Shown here one piece after another: positions 62,401 through 63,767 of a DNA stretch of 64,000 bases (position 1 is the stretch's first letter; each line of letters starts with the position of its first letter). The notes beneath the pieces are model-generated. The model worked only from the letters and a program-made list of their open reading frames with translations. It made no database searches and was not told the origin of the DNA. Both the position numbers and the translations under genes were made by a program. The DNA is from Astropecten irregularis. Lineage: Eukaryota > Echinodermata > Asteroidea > Paxillosida > Astropectinidae. Location of the stretch: the NCBI GenBank assembly GCA_963971285.1, contig OZ020249.1:9660256-9724255 (forward strand), given 5' to 3'.

Positions 62401-63608
62401 ACCAACTCATTTCATCTGTTGTGTCACCAACGATTGGTCGTGAAATGAAGATAGCGCCCTCTAGTGGCGATGATTGTCCCAGACAAACTTACCAGCCACG
62501 AGCAGTTCGTCCTCCATTTCTTCGTCGCTTTCCACCTCGTGCATCTGCAGGAAGGCGCTTAGGCTGTTGCTGGCCTCAGCGAACTGGGCCTTGGTCTTCT
62601 CGAGGACGGTGGCCCGCAGAGTCAGGCTCTCCAGGAGCGAAGCCACCTTGCGGCTGGCCTCTTCGTACTCCACCTGTAGGTGCTTGATGTCCTGCTTCTT
62701 GGCAAGGGTGTCCTGCTGGGTGCGGCTCAGGCAGGCTAGAGCTTTCCTGGAGGGGTTGCACAGGAAGAAAATTTGACAGGGGAAAGATGACACGGGAAGA
62801 ATATTGCTTCAATGGACCTACTTTGACAATCAAAATAGTTGATTAGCTTGATAAATCTGATTAAAGATCAGGGCCAATTTCATAGAGCTGCTTATAAAGT
62901 ATAAAATTTGCTAAAATCACGAAAAGTCTTCCTTGATCAAACAGGTTTACCAACCAAATTGTCAGGTGATGTTTCATACTACTTTTGACTTGTATTCGGC
63001 TTTTATTTGCTGATCAGAACATTCACAAGGAGTTTTGGTTGGCATCTGATTTTATTTACCAAGGTATTTGGTGCTTTAAAAGCAGCTCTGTGAAATTGAC
63101 CCCACATTTACAATGAGGATACTGTGAGTACCGGATTACAAGTTTGTTACTTAAGCAACAAGTTGACTTGACGTCGCTAAGAAGGAAAACTCCTCAAAGG
63201 GTGAAAAGTTTTCATAAGCTCGTAAGTACATTCCCTTCAGGGAAAACTAGAAAGGCGAAAAAAGAACTACATTGGTGGTGTCCCACAACCGCTGACAGGG
63301 CTGAAAAGCTCAGTTAGTGGAGCACTGGTATGTTATTCTGGAGGTCACAGGTTCGAATCCCACTCCAGTCAACTTTCTTTGTTCACCTTTCAATGACTTC
63401 AATTAACCCCGTCAGTTTCCTGTAAGGTTTATCAGAAAAAATAGTTTGAATGGATAGAGCTTTAATACCGGAGTTGTCCAACTTTGGCCGTGTTCTCTTT
63501 GCCCTTGGTGCTGTAGATGTAACGGAAGCAGTCCAGGAAACGACGGAAGGTCCTGGGACCGATGAAGATCTCGTGCTTGCCGGGCATGTCAGGATCATGG
63601 TGACACAG
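20095..63608 (-). CDS. Dynein heavy chain, DNHD1-like, 3' portion (5' end outside window)
   Basis: AAA+ motor subunit of a dynein, expected in cilia, flagella or their assembly. Twenty-nine exons join in one frame for 1740 codons plus stop, all GT-AG with matching phases. Order seen (residues counted from the first codon in the window): helical part before the stalk (1-60), stalk coiled coil 1 (about 60-195), microtubule-binding tip (195-350) with an unusual Ser/Pro insert, coiled coil 2 (about 400-505), AAA5 (505-760), AAA6 (about 780-1400) with GRWVLLQNAHNSV and RAGWNYPQTMDFSYNEI, and the C-terminal domain ending GMFVYGIYIWGCTWEKT...RGMAATIRPY. The fold order is certain. The classical hallmark P-K-G-L after the AAA6 helix is replaced by DSPKVMKD and the tail is divergent, so I favour a DNHD1-type heavy chain over axonemal DNAH or cytoplasmic dyneins; this is not proven. 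AAA1-AAA4 P-loops lie right of the window. A 54-nt optional exon may exist at 61738-61791. Confidence 0.9.
20447..21345. repeat. Minisatellite, 22-25-bp unit (cttaacactgaagatgtttc)
   Basis: About 38 imperfect units of ttcttcttaacactgaagatg with variants (gaggatttttcttg, aaggatgtttcctc). It lies in the last dynein intron and starts about 25 bp before the final exon's acceptor region, on the exon's 5' side. Confidence 0.9.
21567..21728 (-). CDS. Dynein exon w28, C-terminal domain
   Basis: Residues 1579-1632. PAYWLGAFFHPKNLLALLRQ matches 'x-x-x-W-L-x-x-F-F-x-x-x-x-F-L-T-x-x-x-Q'. FVFQTEITARDKDH follows. Confidence 0.94.
21898..22113 (-). CDS. Dynein exon w27, C-terminal domain
   Basis: Residues 1507-1578. 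ADDIYHHRIPAHWCELAGDS (classical 'L-x-x-x-x-V-P-x-x-W') then NWPLGQFLNDLSLRCQHLER ('P-L-x-x-W-x-x-D-L-x-x-R'). Confidence 0.94.
22337..22453 (-). CDS. Dynein exon w26, C-terminal domain
   Basis: Residues 1468-1506. FNRFILREIDLMLKLLSDIK matches 'x-x-x-E-x-x-R-x-N-x-L-L-x-x-I-x-x-x-L'. 39 codons, phase 0 on both sides. Confidence 0.92.
22668..22917. mobile_element. ggagcctgagcc MITE, copy 4
   Basis: Interior attgaag...ctgaattaagctctg, gaatctacttctgaactgca, then ggaaccggagccagagcctg. Same orientation as copy 2. Between dynein exons w25 and w26. Confidence 0.7.
23043..23206 (-). CDS. Dynein exon w25, C-terminal domain
   Basis: Residues 1413-1467. SASISAVQSRKELELWEICH then TMLNKVPRGW. The region between the AAA6 core and the C-terminal helices is poorly conserved across heavy chains. 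Confidence 0.87.
23344..23640. mobile_element. Palindromic ggaatccgttac MITE, copy 4
   Basis: Starts aggtcccaatttcaaggaat, ends ggattccatgaaattgggcc; 297 bp, same orientation as copy 3. Confidence 0.75.
24008..24262. mobile_element. Composite of ggtcgatttcac and cggtttgcggaaacac elements
   Basis: A truncated left end of the ggtcgatttcac MITE (24008-24045) is followed by the palindrome atcggtttgcagaaacacc / atggtgtttccgcaaactga (24083-24233). Confidence 0.6.
24268..24634. mobile_element. TTAA-type MITE, gtatcatactttggt subfamily
   Basis: Interior in order: ttcacgggcaaaaatataaa, tcagtcccatacggtgccca, ttaagtcttttctctttta, aaatattttaacggta, and a right end tatgatgatactacctttaa. It ends about 27 bp from dynein exon w24. 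Confidence 0.7.
24661..24778 (-). CDS. Dynein exon w24, C-terminal domain
   Basis: Residues 1374-1412. TQLGDDQYIYTRLNAILDAM then PASRTLSHILQ. Donor gttagg is weaker than the others, but the frame and phase (0 to 1) fit both neighbours. Confidence 0.85.
24951..25115. repeat. Hairpin repeat, gatcctagcagg family, copy 2
   Basis: Arms ggagggcctgacgcgtatcg and its complement, followed by gatgagcagtttgcagcag as in copy 1. Inserted in the interior of a gctgcttagcacaa MITE. Confidence 0.8.
25294..26093. mobile_element. 800-bp inverted-repeat element with AGCT target duplication
   Basis: Perfect 20-bp terminal inverted repeats (gggtctgtccacactaatgg), flanked by agct at 25290-25293 and 26094-26097. 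The interior repeats gatattatgtttgtaacatg twice (25476 and 25660) and has a palindrome around ctgtccatgttacaaac. No coding capacity. Confidence 0.85.
26165..26275 (-). mobile_element. tRNA-derived SINE (gctcagttggt head), copy 2
   Basis: Minus strand: cctggatagctcagttggta (A box), a B-box region weakened to gaggtccccggtg, then caattttctttgttcacc tail. Same family as 18535-18650 and 63298-63410. Confidence 0.6.
26715..27003 (-). mobile_element. tRNA-derived SINE with conserved central domain
   Basis: Minus strand: tRNA-like head with gagttcgatcccggcc (B box), then the central motif tttttctccgggttctccgg and ttttcctccct, then a tail with ggctatagcgttaaagggg. Central domains of this kind are shared by SINEs of many animal phyla (established in general; subfamily name not assigned). 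Confidence 0.65.
27100..27290 (-). mobile_element. tRNA-derived SINE (gctagcttggtggcctagtgg), copy 1
   Basis: Minus strand: tggcctagtggtatggcatc (A-box region), catgggttcgaatcccacct (B box), then gagccagcaca. Related heads are at 44283-44580 on the plus strand. Confidence 0.65.
28690..28820 (-). CDS. Dynein exon w23
   Basis: Residues 1330-1373. LKYKIPASFFSNNVRL and LESLPNHSLDVPEACSIHTS; the latter is a divergent form of 'L-P-x-x-x-x-P-E-x-F-G-L-H-x-N-A'. Confidence 0.92.
28900..29213 (-). mobile_element. tRNA-derived SINE (gcctagtggtctgg head), copy 3
   Basis: Minus-strand copy, near full length: head ggagtgctgtgacctatagt, body gctcctctccagccaggtgt, tail with actccccagggagtt and gaccagggataata. 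Confidence 0.75.
30045..30261 (-). CDS. Dynein exon w22
   Basis: Residues 1258-1329. ISWIGLRYVITELVYGSHVT then DEYDQTNL corresponds to 'L-x-Y-L-x-G-E-x-x-Y-G-G-R-V-T-D-D-W-D-x-R'. The acceptor region and first codons are duplicated four more times upstream in the intron (to 30750). Confidence 0.95.
30214..30750. repeat. Tandem duplication of dynein exon w22 5' edge, 5 units
   Basis: Unit starts at 30214, 30336, 30458, 30571 and 30684 (122, 122, 113, 113 bp). Each carries tagtccttgaaggggttggc and ggcttcct, i.e. the first ~48 bp of exon w22 plus its acceptor and ~70 bp of intron. The true exon is the first unit; the others have stops or lack a donor. Confidence 0.9.
31015..31209 (-). CDS. Dynein exon w21, AAA6
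   Basis: Residues 1193-1257. LLHNLAMLHAAIRLRGRFNR then AGWNYPQTMDFSYNEIS, matching 'L-x-F-F-H-A-x-x-x-E-R-x-x-F-G-x-x-G-W-N-x-x-Y-x-F-N'. Confidence 0.95.
31277..31882. mobile_element. gcttaagcac MITE with nested TTAA-type MITE
   Basis: Host ends gaggccaatttcacaaagct and gcaactctatgaaattggcc. The insertion at about 31308-31667 has ggtagtatcatactttggta at its left and gtatgatactacct at its right. Confidence 0.7.
32161..32358 (-). CDS. Dynein exon w20, AAA6
   Basis: Residues 1127-1192. GRWVLLQNAHNSVHIL is the diagnostic 'G-x-W-V-x-L-Q-N-x-H-L' motif, and FRLWISAKMSRAVPVRLLQF matches 'F-R-L-W-L-T-S-x-P-x-x-x-F-P-x-x-I-L-Q'. It lacks the P-P-K-G-L that normally follows. Confidence 0.96.
32404..33143. 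mobile_element. 740-bp element with cagacaggcgtgccagc ends
   Basis: Terminal inverted repeats about 31 bp, 29 matching (catttcagacaggcgtgcca and complement). Inner palindromes include gagcgac and ctagg steps. It is non-coding and lies only 45 bp upstream of dynein exon w20's acceptor. Confidence 0.8.
33318..33540 (-). CDS. Dynein exon w19, AAA6
   Basis: Residues 1052-1126. SAPLTPVLLLYTKEGD matches 'P-x-I-F-I-L-S-P-G-x-D-P'. The canonical S-x-G-x-D-P is degenerate (LYTKEGDLAD). Confidence 0.93.
33606..34105. mobile_element. TTAA-type MITE, hybrid copy with nested fragment
   Basis: Left end cttaaaggtacggtacagga (gtacagg subfamily), internal inverted duplicate around gatcttggggtaagatc, right end accaaagtatagtgccttta. 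A 60-bp cggtttgcggaaacac fragment sits at 34005-34070. Confidence 0.65.
34106..36181. other. AT-rich intron stretch without recognisable features
   Basis: Between dynein exons w18 and w19. Short ORFs of 70-150 codons on both strands have biased, AT-driven composition and no motif I recognise. No repeat family of this window is present. Confidence 0.5.
36312..36910. mobile_element. gcttaagcac MITE (nested in SINE)
   Basis: Ends ggggccaatttcatagagct / caactctatgaaattggtcc, interior tgatcaaacaggattgccaa and ggagttttggctggcata. Interrupted at its TTAA by the element at 36518-36884. Confidence 0.8.
36518..36884. mobile_element. TTAA-flanked agggatggtacaga MITE, copy 1
   Basis: 367 bp, ends agggaaggtacagaattgg / ccaattctgtaccatccct, flanked by TTAA on both sides (36514-36517, 36885-36888). 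It sits inside the gcttaagc end of another MITE. Confidence 0.9.
37033..37268 (-). CDS. Dynein exon w18, AAA6
   Basis: Residues 974-1051. FQEMFDRMPKDGRETQWRTL and MQRLLVLRAFRPDRIMQAGT; the latter is the highly conserved 'F-x-K-L-L-x-L-R-x-x-R-P-D-R' motif. Confidence 0.95.
37404..37768. mobile_element. TTAA-flanked agggatggtacaga MITE, copy 2
   Basis: 365 bp, ends agggatggtacagaactgg / accaattctgtaccctccct, TTAA at 37400-37403 and 37769-37772. Confidence 0.9.
37792..38127. mobile_element. TTAA-type MITE, gtacaggattggt subfamily
   Basis: Left aaaggtacagctcaggatta, interior tacgtataactttcagggta and ttttgatctcggggtaagat, right accaatcatgtatcatatac. Nested in the host MITE at 37379-38540. Confidence 0.75.
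38287..38532. mobile_element. TTAA-type MITE, shortened copy
   Basis: Left aaaggtaatatcattctttg, right accaaagtatgaagttactt. The central half is missing. Flanked by cttaa / ttaag. Confidence 0.7.
38636..38809 (-). CDS. Dynein exon w17
   Basis: Residues 916-973. Includes PFDWMLDEQFHNLQ, the position of 'P-x-x-W-L-S-x-x-x-W'. The preceding loop (DSLGNVGPGEREFVISPQLG) is longer than usual. Confidence 0.88.
39117..39285 (+). pseudogene. Possible THAP-domain gene remnant
   Basis: The plus strand starts MVKRCLYFHCNSDSRCPG with C-x4-C, resembling the N-terminus of THAP zinc-finger proteins, and hits a stop after 18 codons. A one-base shift gives KCTFLAFCKTKVERG and, further, a G-D-H-D-M stretch, in the THAP order. 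The zinc ligands at the C-terminal end are not kept. Could be a processed or transposon-derived fragment inside the dynein intron. Confidence 0.4.
39515..39626 (-). CDS. Dynein exon w16
   Basis: Residues 878-915. VVERLTYNAFQSTARSLLEK then DRMIYALLLAMEV, the classical 'L-T-x-x-x-Y-x-x-x-x-R-G-L-F-E-x-D-K-x-x-F' helix. Confidence 0.93.
40620..41030. repeat. 20-bp satellite accatggtaaccatcataag
   Basis: About 20 imperfect units. Each contains the palindromes ccatgg and ggtaacc, so the array can form many small hairpins. It lies about 110 bp from the 3' edge of dynein exon w15. Confidence 0.9.
41141..41326 (-). CDS. Dynein exon w15
   Basis: Residues 816-877. Y-R-S-I-A-V-R-G-A-V-C-F-D matches 'Y-R-P-x-A-x-R-G-S-x-L-F-F', and YQTSWQQFLDVYDVSIKHSE matches 'Y-Q-x-S-L-x-x-F-x-x-x-F-x-x-S-I'. 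Diagnostic of dynein heavy chains. Confidence 0.95.
41416..41655. mobile_element. gcttaagcac MITE
   Basis: Starts gggcaaatttcataaagctg, interior tgatcaaacaggattactgt and ggagttttggctggcatact, then gtgcttataagcaaac. Its end abuts the donor region of dynein exon w14. Confidence 0.7.
41671..41816 (-). CDS. Dynein exon w14, AAA5-AAA6 linker helix
   Basis: Residues 768-815. NLKRLNELEQQMLDCLASDT matches the 'L-K-x-L-E-D-x-I-L-x-x-L-S-x-x-x-G-N-I-L-D-D' helix. Confidence 0.93.
41885..42035. repeat. Hairpin repeat, gatcctagcagg family, copy 3 (inverted)
   Basis: Opposite orientation: gcaaactgctcatcagct, then gaagggctgacgttttgatc and the complement gatcgaaatgttaggccct. Arms are diverged. Confidence 0.65.
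42222..42410. mobile_element. CAGT-type MITE, copy 2
   Basis: 189 bp, ends tacagtggaacgctgctat / atagttgcgttccactgta, nearly perfect. Shares cattcggct...catcatccttggctccca with copy 1 at 896-1089. Confidence 0.8.
42698..42907 (-). CDS. Dynein exon w13, AAA5
   Basis: Residues 698-767. HEVECHPNFRVYLHTTEIP matches 'V-E-Y-x-P-x-F-R-L-Y-x-x-T'. CEEELLDRFMALEKARLDED matches 'L-E-x-Q-L-L-x-x-V-x-x-x-E-R-P-x-L-E-x-x'. Confidence 0.93.
43200..43500. repeat. 13-bp satellite (tctattttgtaca)
   Basis: About 23 units, some with gcacatc or gttttgtaca variants. All three plus frames stay open and repeat Y-I-Y-F-V-H-L-F-C-T-S, so the ORFs are repeat artefacts. Located in the intron between dynein exons w12 and w13. 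Confidence 0.93.
43708..43863 (-). CDS. Dynein exon w12, AAA5
   Basis: Residues 646-697. ELRSQLETCLTEGTPLVIMD then CDASALAHDQRF, equivalent to 'L-E-x-A-I-x-x-G-x-P-x-L-x-x-x-x-x-E'. Divergent at positions that are near-invariant in axonemal chains. Confidence 0.9.
43952..44182. mobile_element. gctgcttagcacaa MITE, copy 5
   Basis: Starts aggggccaaatttacggccc, ends acagctccatgaaaatg; interior tctttggctgttgttcactg. Confidence 0.7.
44283..44580 (+). mobile_element. Two tandem tRNA-like SINE heads
   Basis: Heads gctttggtctagtggtagct...gggttcgaatcccaac (44287-44355) and cttgatggtctagtggtagg...ggttcaaaccc (44441-44507). Both have A- and B-box-like segments; the second continues as the family seen at 27100-27290 (gagtcagcaca). 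Confidence 0.65.
44587..44964. mobile_element. TTAA-type MITE, gtacaggattggt subfamily
   Basis: Left taaaggttaagtacaggatt, interior gattatgaagatggtggtgg, right accaatcatgtattatacct then ttaag. It ends about 30 bp from dynein exon w11. Confidence 0.75.
44993..45175 (-). CDS. Dynein exon w11, AAA5
   Basis: Residues 585-645. NNACFIMQELSSSAWSLLCD then PTSRVINWLECY matches the classical 'P-x-D-x-x-S-x-E-N-G ... P-L-L-I-D-P-Q-x-Q-A-x-x-W' region, with LLCDPTSRVINW well kept. Its 5' edge has decayed copies at 45.34 and 45.50 kb. Confidence 0.92.
45138..45650. repeat. Tandem duplication of dynein exon w11 5' edge plus SINE-like segment, 3 units
   Basis: Exon sequence ggaaggctcaggatgcggag recurs as ggaaggctcaggatgtagag (45343) and ggaaggttaggatgcggag (45505). 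Each unit includes the acceptor, a tagged segment with gatgaacaaaggaaa, and a minus-strand tRNA-like B box (gattcgaacctg). Only the first unit is a true exon edge. Confidence 0.85.
45816..46148. mobile_element. ggtcgatttcac MITE, copy 3, with nested palindromic element
   Basis: Host halves gtcgatctcacgaagcccta and gatgacattggtgaaatcga are separated by 45913-46122, a near-perfect palindrome (atcggtttgcggaaacacc ... ggtgtttccgcaaaccgat). This is the most complete copy of the latter family. Confidence 0.8.
46167..46404 (-). CDS. Dynein exon w10, start of AAA5
   Basis: Residues 505-584. LQQEQARWQAYVDDNAVNEW corresponds to the L-x-x-E-x-x-R-W motif that opens AAA5; then LLSTCVSAAAFLTYTG, the G-D-x-x-x-x-x-A-F-x-x-Y-x-G helix with divergent residues. 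Confidence 0.92.
46556..46885. mobile_element. TTAA-type MITE, gtatcatactttggt subfamily, diverged
   Basis: Left ttaaaggtactatcatactt, interior atgctgtatttaacctc, right aagtatgttattaccttta. Confidence 0.65.
47011..47216 (-). CDS. Dynein exon w9, stalk coiled coil 2
   Basis: Residues 437-504. EAREALAREEEVV then ALQEAVTELQKEFDAAVVVK and ELQASNERLRAATNMIR, an antiparallel stalk helix leading into AAA5. A G/T-rich minisatellite starts about 70 bp upstream in the intron. Confidence 0.92.
47285..47745. repeat. 11-bp G/T-rich minisatellite (aggtttgtggg)
   Basis: About 42 units of gaggtttgt(at/gg/tg). On the minus strand it reads Asn-Leu-Gln-Gln-Thr-Ser-Asn-Lys-Pro-Pro-Thr and fuses in frame with exon w9 in a 260-codon ORF, which is an artefact. 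The strand asymmetry is complete (G/T on plus). Confidence 0.93.
47746..49540. other. Intron with long inverted repeat
   Basis: Only a large imperfect inverted repeat (48468-48990) is recognised here. The rest is AT-rich and shows no exon. Confidence 0.5.
48468..48990. repeat. Imperfect long inverted repeat (MITE-like)
   Basis: Arms: aagccattttggacggcaac, ctggtacatagatatcagaa, gaataaaacactagatggga, ggtcacgtgaatgaggc on the left; complements gcctcattcacgtgac, tcccatctgagtgttttatt, ttctgatatctatggtctgg, gccgtccaaaatggcc on the right. About 520 bp in all. Confidence 0.75.
49545..49907. mobile_element. TTAA-type MITE, gtatcatactttggt subfamily, near full length
   Basis: Left agaggtagtatcatactatg, interior in canonical order (gaaacctaccgttaaaatat, gatcttttaaaagatc, gcaccgtatgggactgaaat), right ccaaagtatgatattacctt. 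Good reference copy. Confidence 0.8.
50192..50372. repeat. 43-46-bp tandem repeat, 4 units
   Basis: Unit cacatgcctcattttgacag then agcaaggcacactgggtaca. Starts near 50191, 50232, 50278 and 50324. Confidence 0.85.
50607..50846. mobile_element. gctgcttagcacaa MITE, copy 6, inserted in a SINE head
   Basis: Ends ggggtcaatttcacggccct / agctccatgaaattgggccc. Immediately left is a tRNA-like head gttgatagctcagatggttg (50579-50606), so the MITE has broken a SINE. Confidence 0.75.
51030..51388. mobile_element. TTAA-flanked agggatggtacaga MITE, copy 3
   Basis: 359 bp, agggatggtacagaactggt / accaattctgtaccatccct, TTAA at 51026-51029 and 51389-51392. A 15-bp deletion in the middle compared with copies 1 and 2. 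Confidence 0.9.
51393..52749. other. Intron stretch, mostly unclassified
   Basis: Between dynein exons w8 and w9. Contains a C/G-rich palindromic patch (tggggggggttgcaaccccc region near 52060-52100) and a weak gctgcttagca-like fragment around 52310-52450. No exon seen. Confidence 0.45.
52750..52988 (-). CDS. Dynein exon w8, tip exit and start of coiled coil 2
   Basis: Residues 357-436. Includes NLVAYICSLVEYSHQCGPLR, the conserved V-x-x-A-x-x-x-L-x-x-W-V segment leaving the tip, then LDKQVDLEKEKLENERLQKE, start of coiled coil 2. Confidence 0.9.
53086..53690. mobile_element. TTAA-type MITE split by gctgcttagcacaa MITE
   Basis: Left ttaaaggtattatacatgat and right part agccctcacactttgtctaa ... 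accaatcctatactt, with the 252-bp gctgcttagcacaa element (53125-53376) between. Confidence 0.7.
53125..53376. mobile_element. gctgcttagcacaa MITE, copy 7 (inverted, nested)
   Basis: Starts gggaccaaattcatagagct, ends gctctatgaaattggcccc; interior read in reverse compared with copies 1-6 (catttgatattcatggtcag). Confidence 0.75.
53690..54227. mobile_element. gcttaagcac MITE with nested TTAA-type MITE
   Basis: Host begins cttaagcacaaaatgtgctt (its extreme left end is missing), has tgatcaaacaggattaccaa, and ends gcagctctatgaaattgact. Insertion at 53862-54201. Confidence 0.75.
53862..54201. mobile_element. TTAA-flanked gtatcatactttggt MITE (nested)
   Basis: 340 bp, aggtaatatcatactttggt / accaaagtatgatactacct, with TTAA at 53858-53861 and 54202-54205. 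It lies about 60 bp from dynein exon w7. Confidence 0.9.
54285..54494 (-). CDS. Dynein exon w7, microtubule-binding tip
   Basis: Residues 287-356. KQKWKQMQNTLNDSTKFVEI matches the conserved W-x-x-A-K-x-x-L-x-D-x-x-F-L helix of the dynein tip. It ends with a Pro/Gly-rich loop (KPKGDGEGVTGEGSLLEVPG). Confidence 0.9.
55263..55606. mobile_element. TTAA-flanked gtatcatactttggt MITE
   Basis: 344 bp, aggtagtatcatacttt... / ccaaagtatgatactacct, TTAA at 55259-55262 and 55607-55610. Confidence 0.88.
55978..56055 (-). mobile_element. tRNA-derived SINE fragment (gctcagttggt family), next to B-box array
   Basis: Minus strand: B box caggttcaaatcccgctcca then gtcaggtttgtttgtggttc and cacctttcaatgacttg tail. 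It directly precedes the plus-oriented 55-bp array. Confidence 0.65.
56056..57075 (+). repeat. 55-bp tandem array containing tRNA-type B boxes, 19 units
   Basis: The 11-mer ggttcgaatcc (or ggttcaaatcc, ggtttgaatcc) starts at 56067 and every 55 bp to 57057, 19 times with no indel. Unit text: tgaggttgcaggttcgaatc, ctgctcaagacctgcagcct, ctggtatgaaatccc. The core equals the Pol III/TFIIIC B-box consensus and matches the B-box region of the gctcagttggt SINE family. It lies in a dynein intron, ending about 65 bp from the possible 24-nt microexon. Confidence 0.95.
57139..57162 (-). CDS. Possible 24-nt microexon of dynein, tip insert
   Basis: Encodes GESVVTKS with phase 1 at both ends, a py-rich acceptor ending accaag and donor gtaagt. 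The frame is also kept if it is skipped, so it may be optional or not an exon. It lies just beside the 55-bp B-box array. Confidence 0.45.
57300..58190. repeat. Polypurine minisatellite (ggaggagtggaagagtgga)
   Basis: About 890 bp of G/A-rich units on the plus strand (ggaggagtgga, ggatgattgga, gaagagcg). The minus strand is C/T-rich and gives 319- and 365-codon ORFs made of His-Ser-Ser-Thr-Pro-Pro, artefacts of the repeat. Confidence 0.93.
58191..59020. other. Intron stretch without recognised elements
   Basis: Purine-rich near 58.2-58.45 kb, then unclassified. Two copies of an imperfect segment around ggaggtacacatcactgatg (58830) and ggaatacatcagtgatggat (58940) suggest a short duplication. 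Confidence 0.45.
59025..59560. mobile_element. ggtcgatttcac MITE, copy 4, with nested TTAA-flanked element
   Basis: Host ends tggggtcgatttcactaagc and agtttggtgaaatcgacccc. The insertion (about 59136-59530) begins agggagcatttaggatttgc after TTAA and ends caatcctgtacactttct before TTAA; a different family from the other TTAA elements. Confidence 0.7.
59765..59809 (-). CDS. Dynein exon w5 (45 bp), tip insert
   Basis: Residues 264-278: KSRVPTSKFFSFAP. Basic and Ser-rich, phase 1 at both ends, continuing the insert in the microtubule-binding domain. Acceptor tacag, donor gtatag. Confidence 0.7.
59965..60113. repeat. Interspersed repeat (ggccatggaggccatgg), copy 2 (inverted)
   Basis: Reverse complement match to 1598-1780 over about 120 bp (tccattgcaaggggcacttc, gaaaatcataatgtctatgg, aacgaaggccatggcc). 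Confidence 0.65.
60344..60593 (-). CDS. Dynein exon w4, microtubule-binding tip helix 1 and Ser/Pro insert
   Basis: Residues 181-263. IERLKSFQNPPQIVLQVMEM then VMALLG is the canonical start of the microtubule-binding domain (K-S-x-x-x-P-P). After it comes a basic, Ser/Pro-rich stretch (SSPSPKSPTKPHRPPS) not present in classical heavy chains. Phase 0 to 1. Confidence 0.88.
60727..61215. repeat. 58-60-bp tandem array of gatcctagcagg half-hairpins, 9 units
   Basis: Unit gatcctagcaggatctttct, caaaggctaaatggtcagag, ttaggaggcccgacgtt. Starts near 60782, 60843, 60900, 60958, 61016, 61075, 61134 and 61195, with a partial unit at 60727. The unit is the arm of the hairpin repeat at 353-440. Dynein intron between exons w3 and w4. 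Confidence 0.9.
61461..61606 (-). CDS. Dynein exon w3, stalk coiled coil 1
   Basis: Residues 132-180. Charged helix EERDEYDKEFERMRQENL to AVKKVAECRGVLQKARDQ, the end of coiled coil 1 leading to the tip. Confidence 0.88.
61699..62467 (-). promoter_or_regulatory. Five CTCF-like motifs, about 190 bp apart
   Basis: Minus-strand ccactagagggcgc at 62454-62467, 62264-62277 and 61894-61907, with one-base variants at 62084-62097 (ccactagagggcga) and 61699-61712 (ccacaagagggcgc). The first three match the vertebrate CTCF core CCASYAGRKGGCRC fully. They repeat because they are part of the tandem unit. Confidence 0.5.
61738..61791 (-). CDS. Candidate 54-nt cassette exon of dynein stalk (duplicate of w2 end)
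   Basis: Flanked by aatag and gtaaga. Phase 1 at both ends, so inclusion between w2 and w3 adds VMYEVKSDHEFLDNLLMV and keeps the frame. It aligns with exon w2's own end (MHEVESDEEMEDELLVAG). The polypyrimidine tract is poor. It may be an optional exon or a decayed copy that happens to remain open. Confidence 0.35.
62493..62746 (-). CDS. Dynein exon w2, stalk coiled coil 1
   Basis: Residues 47-131. Heptad-rich: LSRTQQDTLAKKQDIKHLQ to MHEVESDEEMEDELLVAG. Its 3' edge and the following intron have been copied several times into the intron downstream (61.7-62.4 kb). Confidence 0.88.
62871..63104. mobile_element. gcttaagcac MITE, uninterrupted copy
   Basis: Starts gggccaatttcatagagctg, interior ttccttgatcaaacaggttt and ggagttttggttggcatctg, ends gcagctctgtgaaattgacc. 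A useful empty-site reference for the nested copies. Confidence 0.75.
63298..63410 (+). mobile_element. tRNA-derived SINE (gctcagttggt head), copy 4
   Basis: Head gggctgaaaagctcagttag, B box aggttcgaatcccactccag, then tcaactttctttgttcacct and caatgacttca. Best-preserved B box of the family; ends about 60 bp from dynein exon w1's donor. Confidence 0.7.
63469..63608 (-). CDS. Dynein exon w1, pre-stalk helix
   Basis: Residues 1-46 of the window model, ending in phase 2. Contains PRTFRRFLDCFRYIYSTKG, the position of the classical P-x-x-Y/F-x-x-x-L-x-x-F motif that introduces the stalk in dynein heavy chains. Acceptor cctag, donor gtatta. Confidence 0.88.
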
Positions 63609-63767
63609 CTAGGAGAATCAAGATAGTGGCAGAAGCGGGATAAGATTATTCAAATTCAAATTATTTATGGATTATCATTGATTTGAGAGAATCGAAAACA
63701 AAAAGAGGGACTATGAATGGTTTCTGCTTTCTTTGTTGGAAGTTATGAGGCACATGGTTAAATGATG

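Larger units (their letters stand above)
61690..62540. repeat. Tandem duplication of dynein exon w2 3' edge plus intron, 5 units
   Basis: Units of 180-195 bp. Each has a copy of the last ~50 bp of exon w2 (minus strand ATGCACGAGGTGGAAAG in the true exon; ATGTACGAGGTGAAGAG, ATGTACAATATTGAGAG, ATGCACAATATTGAGAG, ATGCACAAGATGGAGAG in copies), a splice-donor-like site, the motif ccactagagggcgc, and a segment with gtgacacaacagatgaa. Copies are diverged, so the duplication is old. Confidence 0.9.

Noticed and set aside
63298-63370. tRNA genes (also at 18535, 26165, 27185, 44287, 44441)
   Set aside because: A- and B-box-like segments are present but stems do not pair as a full cloverleaf and family-specific tails follow, so they are SINE heads.
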